A stretch of 64,000 bases of DNA from Cyclobacteriaceae bacterium (GTDB lineage: Bacteria; Bacteroidota; Bacteroidia; Cytophagales; Cyclobacteriaceae): assembly GCA_028278225.1 (NCBI GenBank), contig JANQEU010000049.1:1-64000 (forward strand), in the 5' to 3' direction. Shown piece after piece: positions 8,401-17,571 of this stretch. The position numbers and the translations under genes were made by a program. The notes under the pieces were generated by a model that was given only the letters and a program-made list of their open reading frames with translations, had not been told where the DNA came from and made no database searches. Each line of letters opens with the position of its first letter. The stretch's first letter is position 1.

Positions 8401-8739
8401 ATGAAGGGTACAAATCTTGGCGAATTTGAGGAGTTGGTATTGCTTGTGGTGCTCATCTTGCAGGAGCAGGCGTATGTCCTGAACATTAAGGACGAGATCT
8501 ATAGCCAGGTAAAAAGAAGTATTACCATGGGTGCACTACATCCGACACTTACCAGATTGGAAAAAAAGGGATATTTGGATTCTGAGCTCAGTGGTGCCAC
8601 AAAAGAGCGAGGTGGCAGAAGAAAAAGGATCTATCAGCTGACGGCAGCTGGTAAAAATGCATTAATTGAAGTAAGAGAAATGCGGGCCGGTCTTTGGAAA
8701 CAGATCCCGGAATTTGCACTGAAACTTGTCCATGTTTGA
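8401..8739 (+). CDS. PadR-family transcriptional regulator
   Basis: A 112-residue winged-helix regulator from ATG 8401 ('MKGTNLGEFEELVLLVVL'). The frame is open back to 8359, but that part overlaps the repeat region and is not conserved-looking. PadR features: 'ITMGALHPTLTRLEKKGYL' (recognition helix), a basic wing 'ERGGRRKRIYQLT', and a C-terminal helix for dimerisation. PadR proteins with FtsX-like permeases are a standard pair in this phylum. It overlaps the permease by 8 bases, so it very likely represses that permease. Confidence 0.88.
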   Translation: MKGTNLGEFEELVLLVVLILQEQAYVLNIKDEIYSQVKRSITMGALHPTLTRLEKKGYLDSELSGATKERGGRRKRIYQLTAAGKNALIEVREMRAGLWKQIPEFALKLVHV

Positions 8740-11353
8740 TCAAATGAATGTATCGGACAAACATTTCTCCATGGTACTGATCCGTCGACTATGCAGACCG
8801 GAACTCATTGAAGAGATCGAGGGAAATCTTATTGAGTATCGTCAATCTCTCAACTCGAAAAAGACATCTTTCAAATCCCTGCGGTACCTGCTGGAAGTTT
8901 TCAGCTATTTAAGACCGTCAACTTTGAAGATATTCTCAAAAAACTCAAATAAAGGACCTATGTTTATTTTAAAACCACTCCAGACATTTCGAACGCTCTT
9001 CAAACATGGAACCTCATCCCTGATCAACATCCTTGGGTTTACGATCGGACTGATGTGTATTTTTTTTCTGTATTTCTACATCGGTCAGGAACTCTCTTAT
9101 GACAGTTTTCACAGAGACAGGGACAAGATATATCGGGTTTTAAGGGTGAGTACGATTAATGGTACGAAATACGATATCGGAGTCACATCAGGCCCATATG
9201 CAGGAGCGCTTTTACAGGATTTTGAGAATACGATCCAATCTGCCTGCCGGGCCATGCCTGATGATGGGTTGGTTAGTTTTGAAGACAAGAGATTCATGGA
9301 GGATGAAATCTTGTTTGCTGATGAGAATTTCTTTCAGTTCTTTGATTTTAAGCTGGTAAGCGGGGATCCGGAAAGTGTGCTCGGATCGCCTAATTCCCTG
9401 GTGATCAGTGAGACGCTGGCTGAGAAATATTTTGGCGGTGACAACCCCCTGGGTAAGACCATTCACATTCGCCAGAATGAAGAATACCCGTTCATCATAA
9501 GTGGTGTTTTCCGGGACTCTGAAGAAATACGATCACACCTGGCATTTGAACTGGTAGGCAATATCGAATTTTATGATTCCAGGAGGTGGTTTCATAATTG
9601 GTGGAGCAATGGGCTTATCACCTATGTGAAGATAGATTCCAGGATCGAGGCTGCCGGAATTGAACAACAATTCCCATCGTTTATGGATAAATATTTCGGT
9701 GATGACTTCAAAAGATCCGGTAATCGCATTAATCTGAAATTGGAGCCTATGGGGGAGACCTATTTCAACAATCAAACCCGGTATGATTTTGCGAAACACG
9801 GTGATTACAATTCAATACGCATTCTGGGCCTGGTAGGGATTGCCATCCTGTTCATTGCATGTTTCAACTACGTGAACCTGGCCATGGCTTTCTCATTCAA
9901 GAGAGCTAAAGAAGTTGGGGTTAGAAAAGTTTTGGGAGTCACAAGAAGCAGGCTCATTACACAGTTCGTTGGTGAATCATTTCTTGTTTTGATCGTTTCT
10001 TTTGTTGTTGCCGGAATAATGAGTGAATTACTGAGACCGGCCTTCAACAGTTTTTTCCAGCTGGATGTCACTTTCAAATGGATGGACATCAGGGTAGGTT
10101 ACTTCATTGCAGGCCTGATGGTCGCACTGCTATTATTTTCATCACTTTATCCGGCTGCATTGATGTCTTCCTTCAGACCTCTTTCGGTTTTGAATGGCAG
10201 AAAAATCACCTTTGGAAAGAATATGGTATTGAGAAAGGGACTGGTCATCATGCAGTTTACCATCAGCATATTCATGATTGCAGCTACATTACTCATTGCT
10301 TCCCAACTGGATTTTGTCAGAAACAAGGATTTGGGTTTTCGGAAAAATGCCATTCTGATCGTTTCAAATAATAATAGTGATATCAGACAGAATGTTGAAA
10401 ATTTCAAAGCTGAGCTATTAACCAGTCCTCACGTACTTGATGTTTCTTCCATGAGTGGTGAGCCCGGTGGATTTCACGATGCTACCACCATTCAGATTCC
10501 CGGAGTTGAAAAACTAATCCGGATGAGGACGGCTTTCAGCGACTATAACTACCTGAGAACCCTTGGGATTACTTTGACGGTTGGTTCAAATTTCGAAAAA
10601 GAATTATTATCTGAAGAGAATGCTGCCATCATAATAAACGAGTCCGGTCTGAATGAATTGGGTCTGACACGCGAAGAGATTATCGGCAGGGAAGTGACAA
10701 TGCCCGGCTGGGAGATCAACGGTAAGATCGTAGGCATTTCCGAAGATTTTCATTTCTCATCTTTACGGGACAGGATCGAACCTTTGATCATGGTACACAC
10801 CAGTGATTATCACCGTCAATATGCTATTGCTCTGCATTCAGAGAACCTCCTTGAAGGCATGAATCATGTGGAAGAGACCTGGACCAGATTTTCTCCCACG
10901 TTCCCGATACAGTACAAATTCCTCGATGATGCCTTATATCAATTGTATGAGAATGAAGTCAAGCAGAATAAGGTATTTTCCGCTTTTTCAGGAGTATCGA
11001 TCTTTCTTGCCTGCCTGGGGATCTTGGGCCTGGTAAGCTATTCGGCAAAACAGCGACAGAAAGAACTGGGTATCCGCAAAATACTAGGTGCCAGCGTTGC
11101 GCAAATTATTTCCCTGGTCAGCAAGGAATATCTGGTGCTGATATCCGCAGCGGCCGTACTGGCCATTCCTGCTTGCTGGTATTTCATTGACGGTTGGCTT
11201 GAATCCTTTGCGTACCGCATTGAGATAAATGCATACTGGTATTTGTTTCTGTACGGGGGCATCGTGTCTGCCATGGTTGCTTTACTGACAATAGCACTGC
11301 GAACCTACAAATCGGCGATCATCAGCCCTACGGAAAGCATAAAGTATGAATGA
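8732..11353 (+). CDS. FtsX/MacB-like ABC transporter permease with N-terminal prefix domain
   Basis: About 873 residues. A cytoplasmic helical prefix (about 1-85, 'RRLCRPELIEEIEGNLIEY') precedes the first membrane helix ('INILGFTIGLMCIFFLYFY'). A MacB-type periplasmic domain follows ('YDSFHRDRDKIYRVLRV'), then three helices containing 'KEVGVRKVLGVTRSRL'. A second periplasmic and FtsX module closes the protein ('KELGIRKILGASVAQII', final helices). It is a double-length FtsX permease of the non-transporting, mechanotransmission type. The ATPase is not adjacent. ATG 8732 is preferred over the TTG at 8726; ATG 8744 is also possible. Confidence 0.88.
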   Translation: MFDQMNVSDKHFSMVLIRRLCRPELIEEIEGNLIEYRQSLNSKKTSFKSLRYLLEVFSYLRPSTLKIFSKNSNKGPMFILKPLQTFRTLFKHGTSSLINILGFTIGLMCIFFLYFYIGQELSYDSFHRDRDKIYRVLRVSTINGTKYDIGVTSGPYAGALLQDFENTIQSACRAMPDDGLVSFEDKRFMEDEILFADENFFQFFDFKLVSGDPESVLGSPNSLVISETLAEKYFGGDNPLGKTIHIRQNEEYPFIISGVFRDSEEIRSHLAFELVGNIEFYDSRRWFHNWWSNGLITYVKIDSRIEAAGIEQQFPSFMDKYFGDDFKRSGNRINLKLEPMGETYFNNQTRYDFAKHGDYNSIRILGLVGIAILFIACFNYVNLAMAFSFKRAKEVGVRKVLGVTRSRLITQFVGESFLVLIVSFVVAGIMSELLRPAFNSFFQLDVTFKWMDIRVGYFIAGLMVALLLFSSLYPAALMSSFRPLSVLNGRKITFGKNMVLRKGLVIMQFTISIFMIAATLLIASQLDFVRNKDLGFRKNAILIVSNNNSDIRQNVENFKAELLTSPHVLDVSSMSGEPGGFHDATTIQIPGVEKLIRMRTAFSDYNYLRTLGITLTVGSNFEKELLSEENAAIIINESGLNELGLTREEIIGREVTMPGWEINGKIVGISEDFHFSSLRDRIEPLIMVHTSDYHRQYAIALHSENLLEGMNHVEETWTRFSPTFPIQYKFLDDALYQLYENEVKQNKVFSAFSGVSIFLACLGILGLVSYSAKQRQKELGIRKILGASVAQIISLVSKEYLVLISAAAVLAIPACWYFIDGWLESFAYRIEINAYWYLFLYGGIVSAMVALLTIALRTYKSAIISPTESIKYE

Positions 11354-11366
11354 AGACGGCCAAGCT

Positions 11367-11383
11367 GTTAACGATATGTTAAA
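11367..11383. promoter_or_regulatory. GTTAA direct repeats, site 2 (upstream of kinase 1)
   Basis: GTTAAC-N5-GTTAAA with 11-bp spacing, 40 bases before the first histidine kinase start. It has the same arrangement as site 1. Confidence 0.5.
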
Positions 11384-11422
11384 TTAAGCACCCATTACCA
11401 GGAATGATCGTATTTTTAGAGT

Positions 11423-12667
11423 ATGACCAATGCGCCAATTCGGATTGTTGTCATTCTCGCGGTGATTTCCCTGGCCGGAATAATCGCCACACAGGTATAC
11501 CTCGTAAACCAGGCGGTCAGCAGCCAGGAGCAACAGTTTAACCATTCCGTGCAAATGGCTTTACGCAATGTCGTGGAGTCCGTGTGCGAAGTGACCGGGG
11601 TTGATGTCCCAACCAGTGATCCGATCGATCAGATTTCGGCTAATTACTTCATTGTACGGACAAATAACAGGATCGACTTGGGTGCGTTGGAATATCATCT
11701 CATCGCCGAATTAGAAAAACGGGAGATTGACCAGGATTTTGAATACGGTGTTTATGACTGCCAGACTGAAAAAATGGTCTATGGAAATTTTGTGAACCTG
11801 AGTCAGGCGTCCCGCAATCCAAACAGGCCTGGTAACTTCCCGGAGCTTGATGATTACGACTATTACTTCGGAGTATATTTTCCGATGAAAAAAGCTTCCC
11901 TGCTCTGGGGAATAGACTGGTGGAAATACACTTCCCTTCTCACTGTTTTGATCATCATCTTTTTTGGTTATGCGGTATTCGTCATTTTAAGGCAAAAAAG
12001 GCTGAGTGCAATTCAGCGCGATTTTGTTAATAATATAACGCATGAATTCAAGACGCCACTTTCTACATTGAAAGTTGCTTCCACGGTGGTAGCTGATCCG
12101 AAAAGCTTTGAAGATAAAGAGCGCGTAGCCCGATATGCCTCAATTATCAAGTCCGAGAGTGAAAGACTCGAGGCACATGTGAATCAATTGCTGAAAAGTG
12201 CGCTCCTTGAACAAAAAGAAAACGTAGATCTTGAACAGATCGATGTTAGTACTTTGATCAACGACTTGATCGAAAGGGTCGAGTTTGACAAAAGAAGCAT
12301 TGAAGTAATCACCAAATGTGATCATACGGTTGTGGCTGTGGCTGAAAAATATCTGCTGGAGACTGTGATCTATAATCTGCTTGACAATGCAAGGAAGTAT
12401 GGCGGTGAAGAGGTCAGGGTTACCGTAAAGTGCGAGGACCAAAAGGCGGTAATTGAAATATTCGATTCAGGTTCAGGTATTCCCAAAGAGCATCAAAAGA
12501 ATATATTCCGTAAGTTTTACAGGGTTCAGTCCGGGGATACGCATAACGTAAAGGGATTTGGATTAGGACTGCATGTTGTTAAAAATGCTGTCAAAATGAT
12601 GAATGGCTCCATTGAGCTCAGTTGTGAAGAAGGTTGTTTGTTTACTATTAAACTGCCCCATGCATGA
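11423..12667 (+). CDS. RprX-like sensor histidine kinase 1
   Basis: A 414-residue kinase. A membrane helix at residues 8-28 is followed by a sensor domain of about 140 residues and a second helix ('YTSLLTVLIIIFFGYAVFVIL', quoted in part). Then come HisKA with 'FVNNITHEFKTPLSTLKVAS' and HATPase with 'NLLDNARKYGG', 'DSGSGIPKEH' and 'GFGLGLHVVK'. The architecture matches the Bacteroides RprX family. Its TGA overlaps the regulator ATG by four bases. It is a paralogue of the kinase at 14318 and has a shorter sensor region. The signal is not known. Confidence 0.9.
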   Translation: MTNAPIRIVVILAVISLAGIIATQVYLVNQAVSSQEQQFNHSVQMALRNVVESVCEVTGVDVPTSDPIDQISANYFIVRTNNRIDLGALEYHLIAELEKREIDQDFEYGVYDCQTEKMVYGNFVNLSQASRNPNRPGNFPELDDYDYYFGVYFPMKKASLLWGIDWWKYTSLLTVLIIIFFGYAVFVILRQKRLSAIQRDFVNNITHEFKTPLSTLKVASTVVADPKSFEDKERVARYASIIKSESERLEAHVNQLLKSALLEQKENVDLEQIDVSTLINDLIERVEFDKRSIEVITKCDHTVVAVAEKYLLETVIYNLLDNARKYGGEEVRVTVKCEDQKAVIEIFDSGSGIPKEHQKNIFRKFYRVQSGDTHNVKGFGLGLHVVKNAVKMMNGSIELSCEEGCLFTIKLPHA

Positions 12668-13347
12668 GAGGAAAAATATTACTGGTTGAAGATGATGAGA
12701 GCCTGGGCTTTGTGACCAAGGACAATCTTGAGCAATCAGGTTATGAAGTTTGTTGGTCAAAGGAGGGTAGAGAGGGATCGGAAGCATTTTTTGACAATGA
12801 TTTTGACTTGTGCATCCTGGATGTGATGTTGCCCCATCTGGACGGTTTCTCCCTGGCCCGCAATATTCGTGAAGCGAATGAGTTTGTTCCGATCCTGTTT
12901 CTTACAGCGAGATCGATGGAAGAAGACCGGTTACGGGGTTTTGAGATTGGTGGAGATGATTATATCACAAAACCATTTTCCATTCAGGAATTACTCTACC
13001 GGGTTGAAGTTTTCATGAGACGATCAAAACCTTTGGTCCGGGAAAAAGCTGTCAGCGAGATCTTAATTGGAGGATATCATTTTGACATTGAGAATTTATT
13101 GCTGAGTTGGAATGATGAAAGTCAGTCTTTGACAAAAATGGAAGCGGATTTGCTGAACTGCCTGTATGACTCAAGAAATGAATTGGTAAAACGGAGCGAT
13201 ATACTGATAAAGATCTGGGGGGAAGATGATTATTTCAAAGGAAGAAGCCTGGATGTGTTCATATCCAGGCTCCGAAAATACTTGCAAAAAGATCCCAACA
13301 TCGAGATCAGAAATCACCACGGTGTTGGGTTTACGCTAAGGTGTTAA
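12664..13347 (+). CDS. OmpR/RprY-like response regulator 1
   Basis: A 227-residue regulator. The receiver has phosphoacceptor Asp53 ('FDLCILDVMLPHLDGF'), switch 'FLTARS' and 'DDYITKPFS'. A winged-helix DNA-binding domain (about 132-227) follows, with 'KRSDILIKIWGEDDYF' and 'SLDVFISRLRKYLQKDP'. It is coupled to kinase 1. The GTTAA repeats before the kinase are at the 11-bp spacing that OmpR/PhoB-type regulators use, so autoregulation is plausible. Confidence 0.92.
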   Translation: MRGKILLVEDDESLGFVTKDNLEQSGYEVCWSKEGREGSEAFFDNDFDLCILDVMLPHLDGFSLARNIREANEFVPILFLTARSMEEDRLRGFEIGGDDYITKPFSIQELLYRVEVFMRRSKPLVREKAVSEILIGGYHFDIENLLLSWNDESQSLTKMEADLLNCLYDSRNELVKRSDILIKIWGEDDYFKGRSLDVFISRLRKYLQKDPNIEIRNHHGVGFTLRC

Positions 13348-14177
13348 TTAATCACAATCTTTCGAGTCAGTCTTCTATTGTCGAGCTTGATTTCAAGCAG
13401 ATAAATTCCGTCTTTTTTGTCACTTAGATTGATTTCCTCTCTGTAAACTCCGCCAAATCGCTGAAAATAGTCGTTAAAGACACTTTTACCGTCCAGGTCG
13501 TAGACGGAGATCTCCAATTCACCTTCCTGGGGTGTTCTGAATCTGAGATTTAGTTTGCCATCTGACGGATTGGGGTAAAACCTCAGATCTTCCAATTCAA
13601 GCAGCTCAGCATCCTTCACAACTCCCTTTTTACCAAAATCGCTTTCATCCACGTATGTAATGCGGAGTTTTTTGGAGTTAGCATAACCATAAGAGTCACT
13701 ATCCAGTTCATCCAATAGCTCGTGCAGCTCATTTCTGAAGTTGCGATCAAATTCTTCCAGATCGAGGTCCCGGATCCGTTCATTCAATTCTTCCAGGTAA
13801 TCCCTCACACGTTCATTAAGTTCATTGTGAAACCCCGGCCTAATGATATGGATCCCCCTGTTCTCTTCGTCCTCTTCATCGGAAAAATGGAAAAAGTGCA
13901 TCATCTCATCCTTAAATTCCTCTATCTCAATGATCGCTTCGTCATCACCACCGAAGTAAATGTGAAAGTCTTGGTCTTCTCCCACGAATTCCCTGTATCG
14001 GGGGTCACTTTCCATTTCTTCCTTGCTCCCGTATGAGCCTTCAAATGTTTTTCTTTCACCATTAATTTCTTTCGTGATCTTGATCTTGATATTGCCCTCG
14101 TCCTGGGCCATTGAACTTTGAGAAAAACAAAGGATGGCGACAACGGCACCAAGGAGTATAGTTAAAAACTTTCTCAT
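13344..14177 (-). CDS. Acidic exported protein with T9SS type A sorting domain
   Basis: A 277-residue secreted protein. A signal peptide ends near 'SSMAQ' (about residue 24). The central part is dominated by Asp/Glu with charged helical repeats ('ELNERVRDYLEELNERIRDL'), and a type A sorting domain starts at 'LRFYPNPSDGKLNLRF' and ends in 'RLTRKIVIN'. It is probably a cell-surface acidic protein, perhaps metal-binding. It is convergent with regulator 1 (4-base overlap of the stops) and divergent from kinase 2, so the region upstream of it contains the four-fold GTTAA array. It is a likely target of one of the two flanking systems. Confidence 0.85.
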   Translation of the reverse strand: MRKFLTILLGAVVAILCFSQSSMAQDEGNIKIKITKEINGERKTFEGSYGSKEEMESDPRYREFVGEDQDFHIYFGGDDEAIIEIEEFKDEMMHFFHFSDEEDEENRGIHIIRPGFHNELNERVRDYLEELNERIRDLDLEEFDRNFRNELHELLDELDSDSYGYANSKKLRITYVDESDFGKKGVVKDAELLELEDLRFYPNPSDGKLNLRFRTPQEGELEISVYDLDGKSVFNDYFQRFGGVYREEINLSDKKDGIYLLEIKLDNRRLTRKIVIN

Positions 14178-14243
14178 GACAATTAGCTTTTATCCTGAAA
14201 CTTTTGATTAATGCTAATGTATGGGATTATTGAATGGACTGTT

Positions 14244-14280
14244 GTTAAAGGCCAGTTAACTATTGTTAAAAAAGGTTAAT
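14244..14280. promoter_or_regulatory. Four-fold GTTAA repeat array, site 3
   Basis: GTTAAA (14244), GTTAAC (14255), GTTAAA (14265) and GTTAAT (14275) are all in the same orientation, 10-11 bp apart. They lie between the divergent acidic-protein gene and the kinase 2 gene. This is the densest copy of the motif shared with sites 1 and 2. Confidence 0.6.
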
Positions 14281-14317
14281 CCTCAATCTTACAGATACTT
14301 CAAGCGTAAATTTGAGC

Positions 14318-15883
14318 ATGAGCAAAATTCGTTTGAGGTGGATAATCGTCATGATGAGCGTCTCCCTTTTGGGACTGATCGCTTTTCAATGGTACTGGAT
14401 TGACACCGTTATCAGGGCAAACGATGATCGCTTTAAAAAAGACGTGACAGCTGCATTGAGTAATGTTGTCCGGAAGCTTGAGCGGCAGGAAGCAATGTAT
14501 GTGGTAAATCAGAAGATCCTACATCCTCAGAATATTCGGCAGATTCCTTCGGGCTCCATTCAAAGAGTGGACTTTCAGAGTGTCGACGGTTCATATTATT
14601 ACCAGTTTAATGGTGGTGTTGACACTGCCGGAATTAGTGTTTTCTTTTCAATGGATGGCTCGGGACAGGTGGAGTTTTCCGCTTCAGCGGGCCCGGGACT
14701 TTCGACAGATCAACGCGGTATGCATACAAACAGGGAAATACTGGCAAAGGAGGAATTGCAGGACAGGATCCGGAGGGTAAGTAACAAATCTGAAATGGTG
14801 GTGACGGTGCTGGAGGATTTGATGGTTCCCAGACGGGCAGGCAGCCGGTTCAATCCGCAGCTGCTGGATTCCTTGCTGGAAAATGAACTGAAGGACCAGG
14901 GTATAAATATCCATTATCACTATGGAGTGATAAAGCCGCAGGAAGCCAGGTTTGCAGTACTCAATGATCCGTCACAAATGGAGGAACTGGCCAATTCAGA
15001 GTTTAAAGCCAACCTGTTTCCAAATGACCTGATCGCTGACCCAAGTATTTTGTCAGTTCATTTCCCGGGCAAGTCGGATTACCTGCTTAGCAAAATATGG
15101 GTCACTATGTCCAGCTCCGGAGCGTTGATATTGATCATTCTGCTCTGTTTCGGTTATGCCATCTACACTATCGTAAGGCAGAAGAACCTTTCGGAGATGA
15201 GGAGTGACTTCATCAATAACATGACGCACGAATTTAAGACTCCTATTGCTACAATCGGGTTGGCCGCAGAAGCACTTCAGGACAAGGCAATCGCACAGGT
15301 CGACACTATGCGGGATAGATATATAGGTGTCATCGGTGAAGAGAACAGGCGGCTTGGTTCCCAGGTTGAAAAAGTGTTGCAGATGTCACTCATTGATAAA
15401 AATGAGTTAAAACTTACCATTGAGGACGTAGACCTGCATGAGCTGATCACAACAGCCGTATCCAGGATTTCAATTCAGATCGAAAACTCACACGGATCCA
15501 TCCAAACTGTACTGAATGCCACTGAATCCATTGTACGTGCTGATGTATCTCATTTGCTAAACGTGATTCTCAATCTCCTTGATAACGCTATCAAATACTC
15601 GGAGGATGGCCCGAACATTCTTGTTAGAACCCAGAAAACAGGAAACTACATTATGTTTTCCATAAAGGACCATGGTGTCGGCATGTCAAAAGAAGAAGTT
15701 AAGCATATCTTTCAGCGGTTCTATCGTGTCCCGACGGGTAACCTTCATAATGTGAAAGGATTCGGGCTTGGACTGGCGTATGTAAAAAGCATTGTTGAAA
15801 TGCTTGACGGAAGTATTGATGTGGAAAGCGAGCTTAATAACGGTACCAACTTCATTATCAAACTCCCCCTTTCAGATGGATAA
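14318..15883 (+). CDS. RprX-like sensor histidine kinase 2
   Basis: A 521-residue kinase from ATG 14318 (a TTG six bases earlier is less likely). An N-terminal helix ('WIIVMMSVSLLGLIAFQW'), an extracytoplasmic sensor of about 230 residues and a second helix ('SGALILIILLCFGYAIYTIV') precede HisKA ('FINNMTHEFKTPIATIGLAA') and HATPase ('NLLDNAIKYSEDGP', 'DHGVGMSKEE', 'GFGLGLAYVK'). It is a close paralogue of kinase 1 with a larger sensor, so the two probably arose by duplication and now sense different cues. It overlaps its regulator by 8 bases. Confidence 0.9.
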   Translation: MSKIRLRWIIVMMSVSLLGLIAFQWYWIDTVIRANDDRFKKDVTAALSNVVRKLERQEAMYVVNQKILHPQNIRQIPSGSIQRVDFQSVDGSYYYQFNGGVDTAGISVFFSMDGSGQVEFSASAGPGLSTDQRGMHTNREILAKEELQDRIRRVSNKSEMVVTVLEDLMVPRRAGSRFNPQLLDSLLENELKDQGINIHYHYGVIKPQEARFAVLNDPSQMEELANSEFKANLFPNDLIADPSILSVHFPGKSDYLLSKIWVTMSSSGALILIILLCFGYAIYTIVRQKNLSEMRSDFINNMTHEFKTPIATIGLAAEALQDKAIAQVDTMRDRYIGVIGEENRRLGSQVEKVLQMSLIDKNELKLTIEDVDLHELITTAVSRISIQIENSHGSIQTVLNATESIVRADVSHLLNVILNLLDNAIKYSEDGPNILVRTQKTGNYIMFSIKDHGVGMSKEEVKHIFQRFYRVPTGNLHNVKGFGLGLAYVKSIVEMLDGSIDVESELNNGTNFIIKLPLSDG

Positions 15884-16568
15884 CGCCCAACTTTTGATCG
15901 TTGAAGACGACCCTAACCTGGGTCAGATCCTTTCCGAATACCTGGCCCTTAAAGGATTTGATACTACTTTGATGCCGGATGGCGAGGCCGGCTTAAAAGC
16001 ATTTTACGAGCAAAAGTTTGACCTCTGCATCCTGGATTTGATGATGCCCAAAAAAGACGGGTTCACATTAGCAACTGAGATCCGGCAGGTTAATTCGGAT
16101 ATTCCGATTGTATTCCTGACAGCCAAATCCATGAAACAGGATGTGATCCACGGCTTTGAAATCGGTGCGGATGACTATATCACCAAACCATTCAGTATGG
16201 AGGAGTTACTGCTGCGCATCAATGCAATTCTTCGTCGTTCGGGGAAGCAGGAGTTTATGGAATTCCCAAGGGAATTCAAACTCGGGACACTCACATATAT
16301 TTACGATGAAAACAAGCTGGAAACAAAAGACGAGAACTTTAAGCTCACGACCAAGGAAAATGAATTGCTGAGATTGTTCCTCGAAAACCTCAACAAAACC
16401 GTAAACAGGAGTTTTGCACTAAAGAAGATCTGGAAAGACGACAGCTATTTCAATGCCCGCAGCATGGATGTCTATATCGCCAAACTGCGGAAATATCTTA
16501 AAGGAGAAGAAAACCTGAAACTGGTGACCGTTCATGGAGAGGGGTTTAAGCTGATAGAGTTGACCTAG
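15876..16568 (+). CDS. OmpR/RprY-like response regulator 2
   Basis: A 230-residue regulator from ATG 15876 ('MDNAQLLIVEDDPNLG'); the frame continues upstream inside the kinase but that part is not receiver sequence. Phosphoacceptor Asp54 ('FDLCILDLMMPKKDGF'), 'FLTAKSMKQD', 'DDYITKPFSMEELLLRI', and a winged helix with 'SMDVYIAKLRKYLKGEE'. It is highly similar in motif wording to regulator 1. It is coupled to kinase 2. Confidence 0.92.
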   Translation: MDNAQLLIVEDDPNLGQILSEYLALKGFDTTLMPDGEAGLKAFYEQKFDLCILDLMMPKKDGFTLATEIRQVNSDIPIVFLTAKSMKQDVIHGFEIGADDYITKPFSMEELLLRINAILRRSGKQEFMEFPREFKLGTLTYIYDENKLETKDENFKLTTKENELLRLFLENLNKTVNRSFALKKIWKDDSYFNARSMDVYIAKLRKYLKGEENLKLVTVHGEGFKLIELT

Positions 16569-16731
16569 TGTCATGTCAACCATACGCTGACGGCCCAGGT
16601 CTGATTTTTACCGCCTTTAGTTTCACCCTAAAAATATTCACGTAGCGCTGCTATGCACAATTTTATGCCATTGTTAAAGAACGATAATAACTGCAACTTA
16701 ACCATCATATCATGATGCCGTGACACTAGGT
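16563..16731. repeat. 169-bp segment bounded by 11-bp inverted repeats
   Basis: ACCTAGTGTCA at 16563-16573 is exactly inverted at 16721-16731 (TGACACTAGGT). The left arm covers the stop codon of regulator 2. No coding frame is seen inside. I see no target duplication. It may be a small inverted-repeat element or a long-range hairpin. Confidence 0.4.
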
Positions 16732-16836
16732 TATCCTTGTTATATTTGTCTTTTACCTTTATTCTGAAACTGATAAATTTCCGGTGATAGAGATGTCTCC
16801 GAAAGTTATTTATATTACCAGTAAGAATCGCTGTAT

Positions 16837-17571
16837 ATGCAATTAGTACCATCAATAACGGTTTTGAAAGGACGTACCGCCAGACTGAAACGAGGCGATT
16901 ATAAAAATGAGAAGGTTTATGATGTATCTCCGTTGGATGTTGCAATGCAGTTCGAAGAACATGGGATAAAAAGGGTCCACCTGGTGGATCTGGATGGAGC
17001 GAGAAAGGGCGCACTAGTCAATTCATCGACATTGGAGATGATTTCAGGTTATACGGATTTGAAGGTCAATTTTGCAGGTGGTATTCATACGGATGGAGAC
17101 CTGACCAAGGCATTGGAGTATGGGGCAGAGAGTGTGACAGCCGCCACTATAGCAGTGTATAACAAAGATCTGTTCAGCTCCTGGATCATGTCATACGGAA
17201 GGGAAAGAGTTGCTTTGGGCGCCGACAGCCTGGATGGTGTGATCCGTGTGGGAGGATGGCAGAAAGAAACCAAGATAAAACTGATTGACCACATATCCAC
17301 TTTCTACAGGATAGGTCTGAAATACCTCAAAACGACGGATATCAATCGTGACGGAGCACTGGAGGGACCCGCAATTGAAATGTATAAAGACATAATAAAA
17401 GAATTTCCCGATCTATGCTTATTTGCCAGCGGAGGAGTACGGAATATGGATGATATCAAACGGCTTCAGGATGCTGGTCTTTACGGAGTGATTTTTGGAA
17501 AATCATTTTACGAGGGAAATATTACCCTGTCCCAGATTGATTCTTTCGTGGCAGGTATTGAAATGGTCTAA
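16837..17571 (+). CDS. HisA-like phosphoribosyl isomerase (divergent, catalytic Asp missing)
   Basis: A 244-residue TIM barrel clearly related to HisA (ProFAR isomerase of histidine synthesis): 'HLVDLDGARKGALVN', 'NFAGGIHTDGDL', 'LKTTDINRDGALEGP', 'LFASGGVRNMDDIKRL' and 'GVIFGKSFYEG'. In true HisA the first strand reads IPAIDxxxG, with the Asp a catalytic acid/base; here it reads VPSITVLKG, so that Asp is Thr. The second catalytic Asp is kept ('LGADSLDG'). No other his gene is nearby. It may have altered or lost activity, or be a second HisA-type enzyme with another substrate. A TATATTTG promoter-like element lies at 16741-16748. Confidence 0.75.
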   Translation: MQLVPSITVLKGRTARLKRGDYKNEKVYDVSPLDVAMQFEEHGIKRVHLVDLDGARKGALVNSSTLEMISGYTDLKVNFAGGIHTDGDLTKALEYGAESVTAATIAVYNKDLFSSWIMSYGRERVALGADSLDGVIRVGGWQKETKIKLIDHISTFYRIGLKYLKTTDINRDGALEGPAIEMYKDIIKEFPDLCLFASGGVRNMDDIKRLQDAGLYGVIFGKSFYEGNITLSQIDSFVAGIEMV

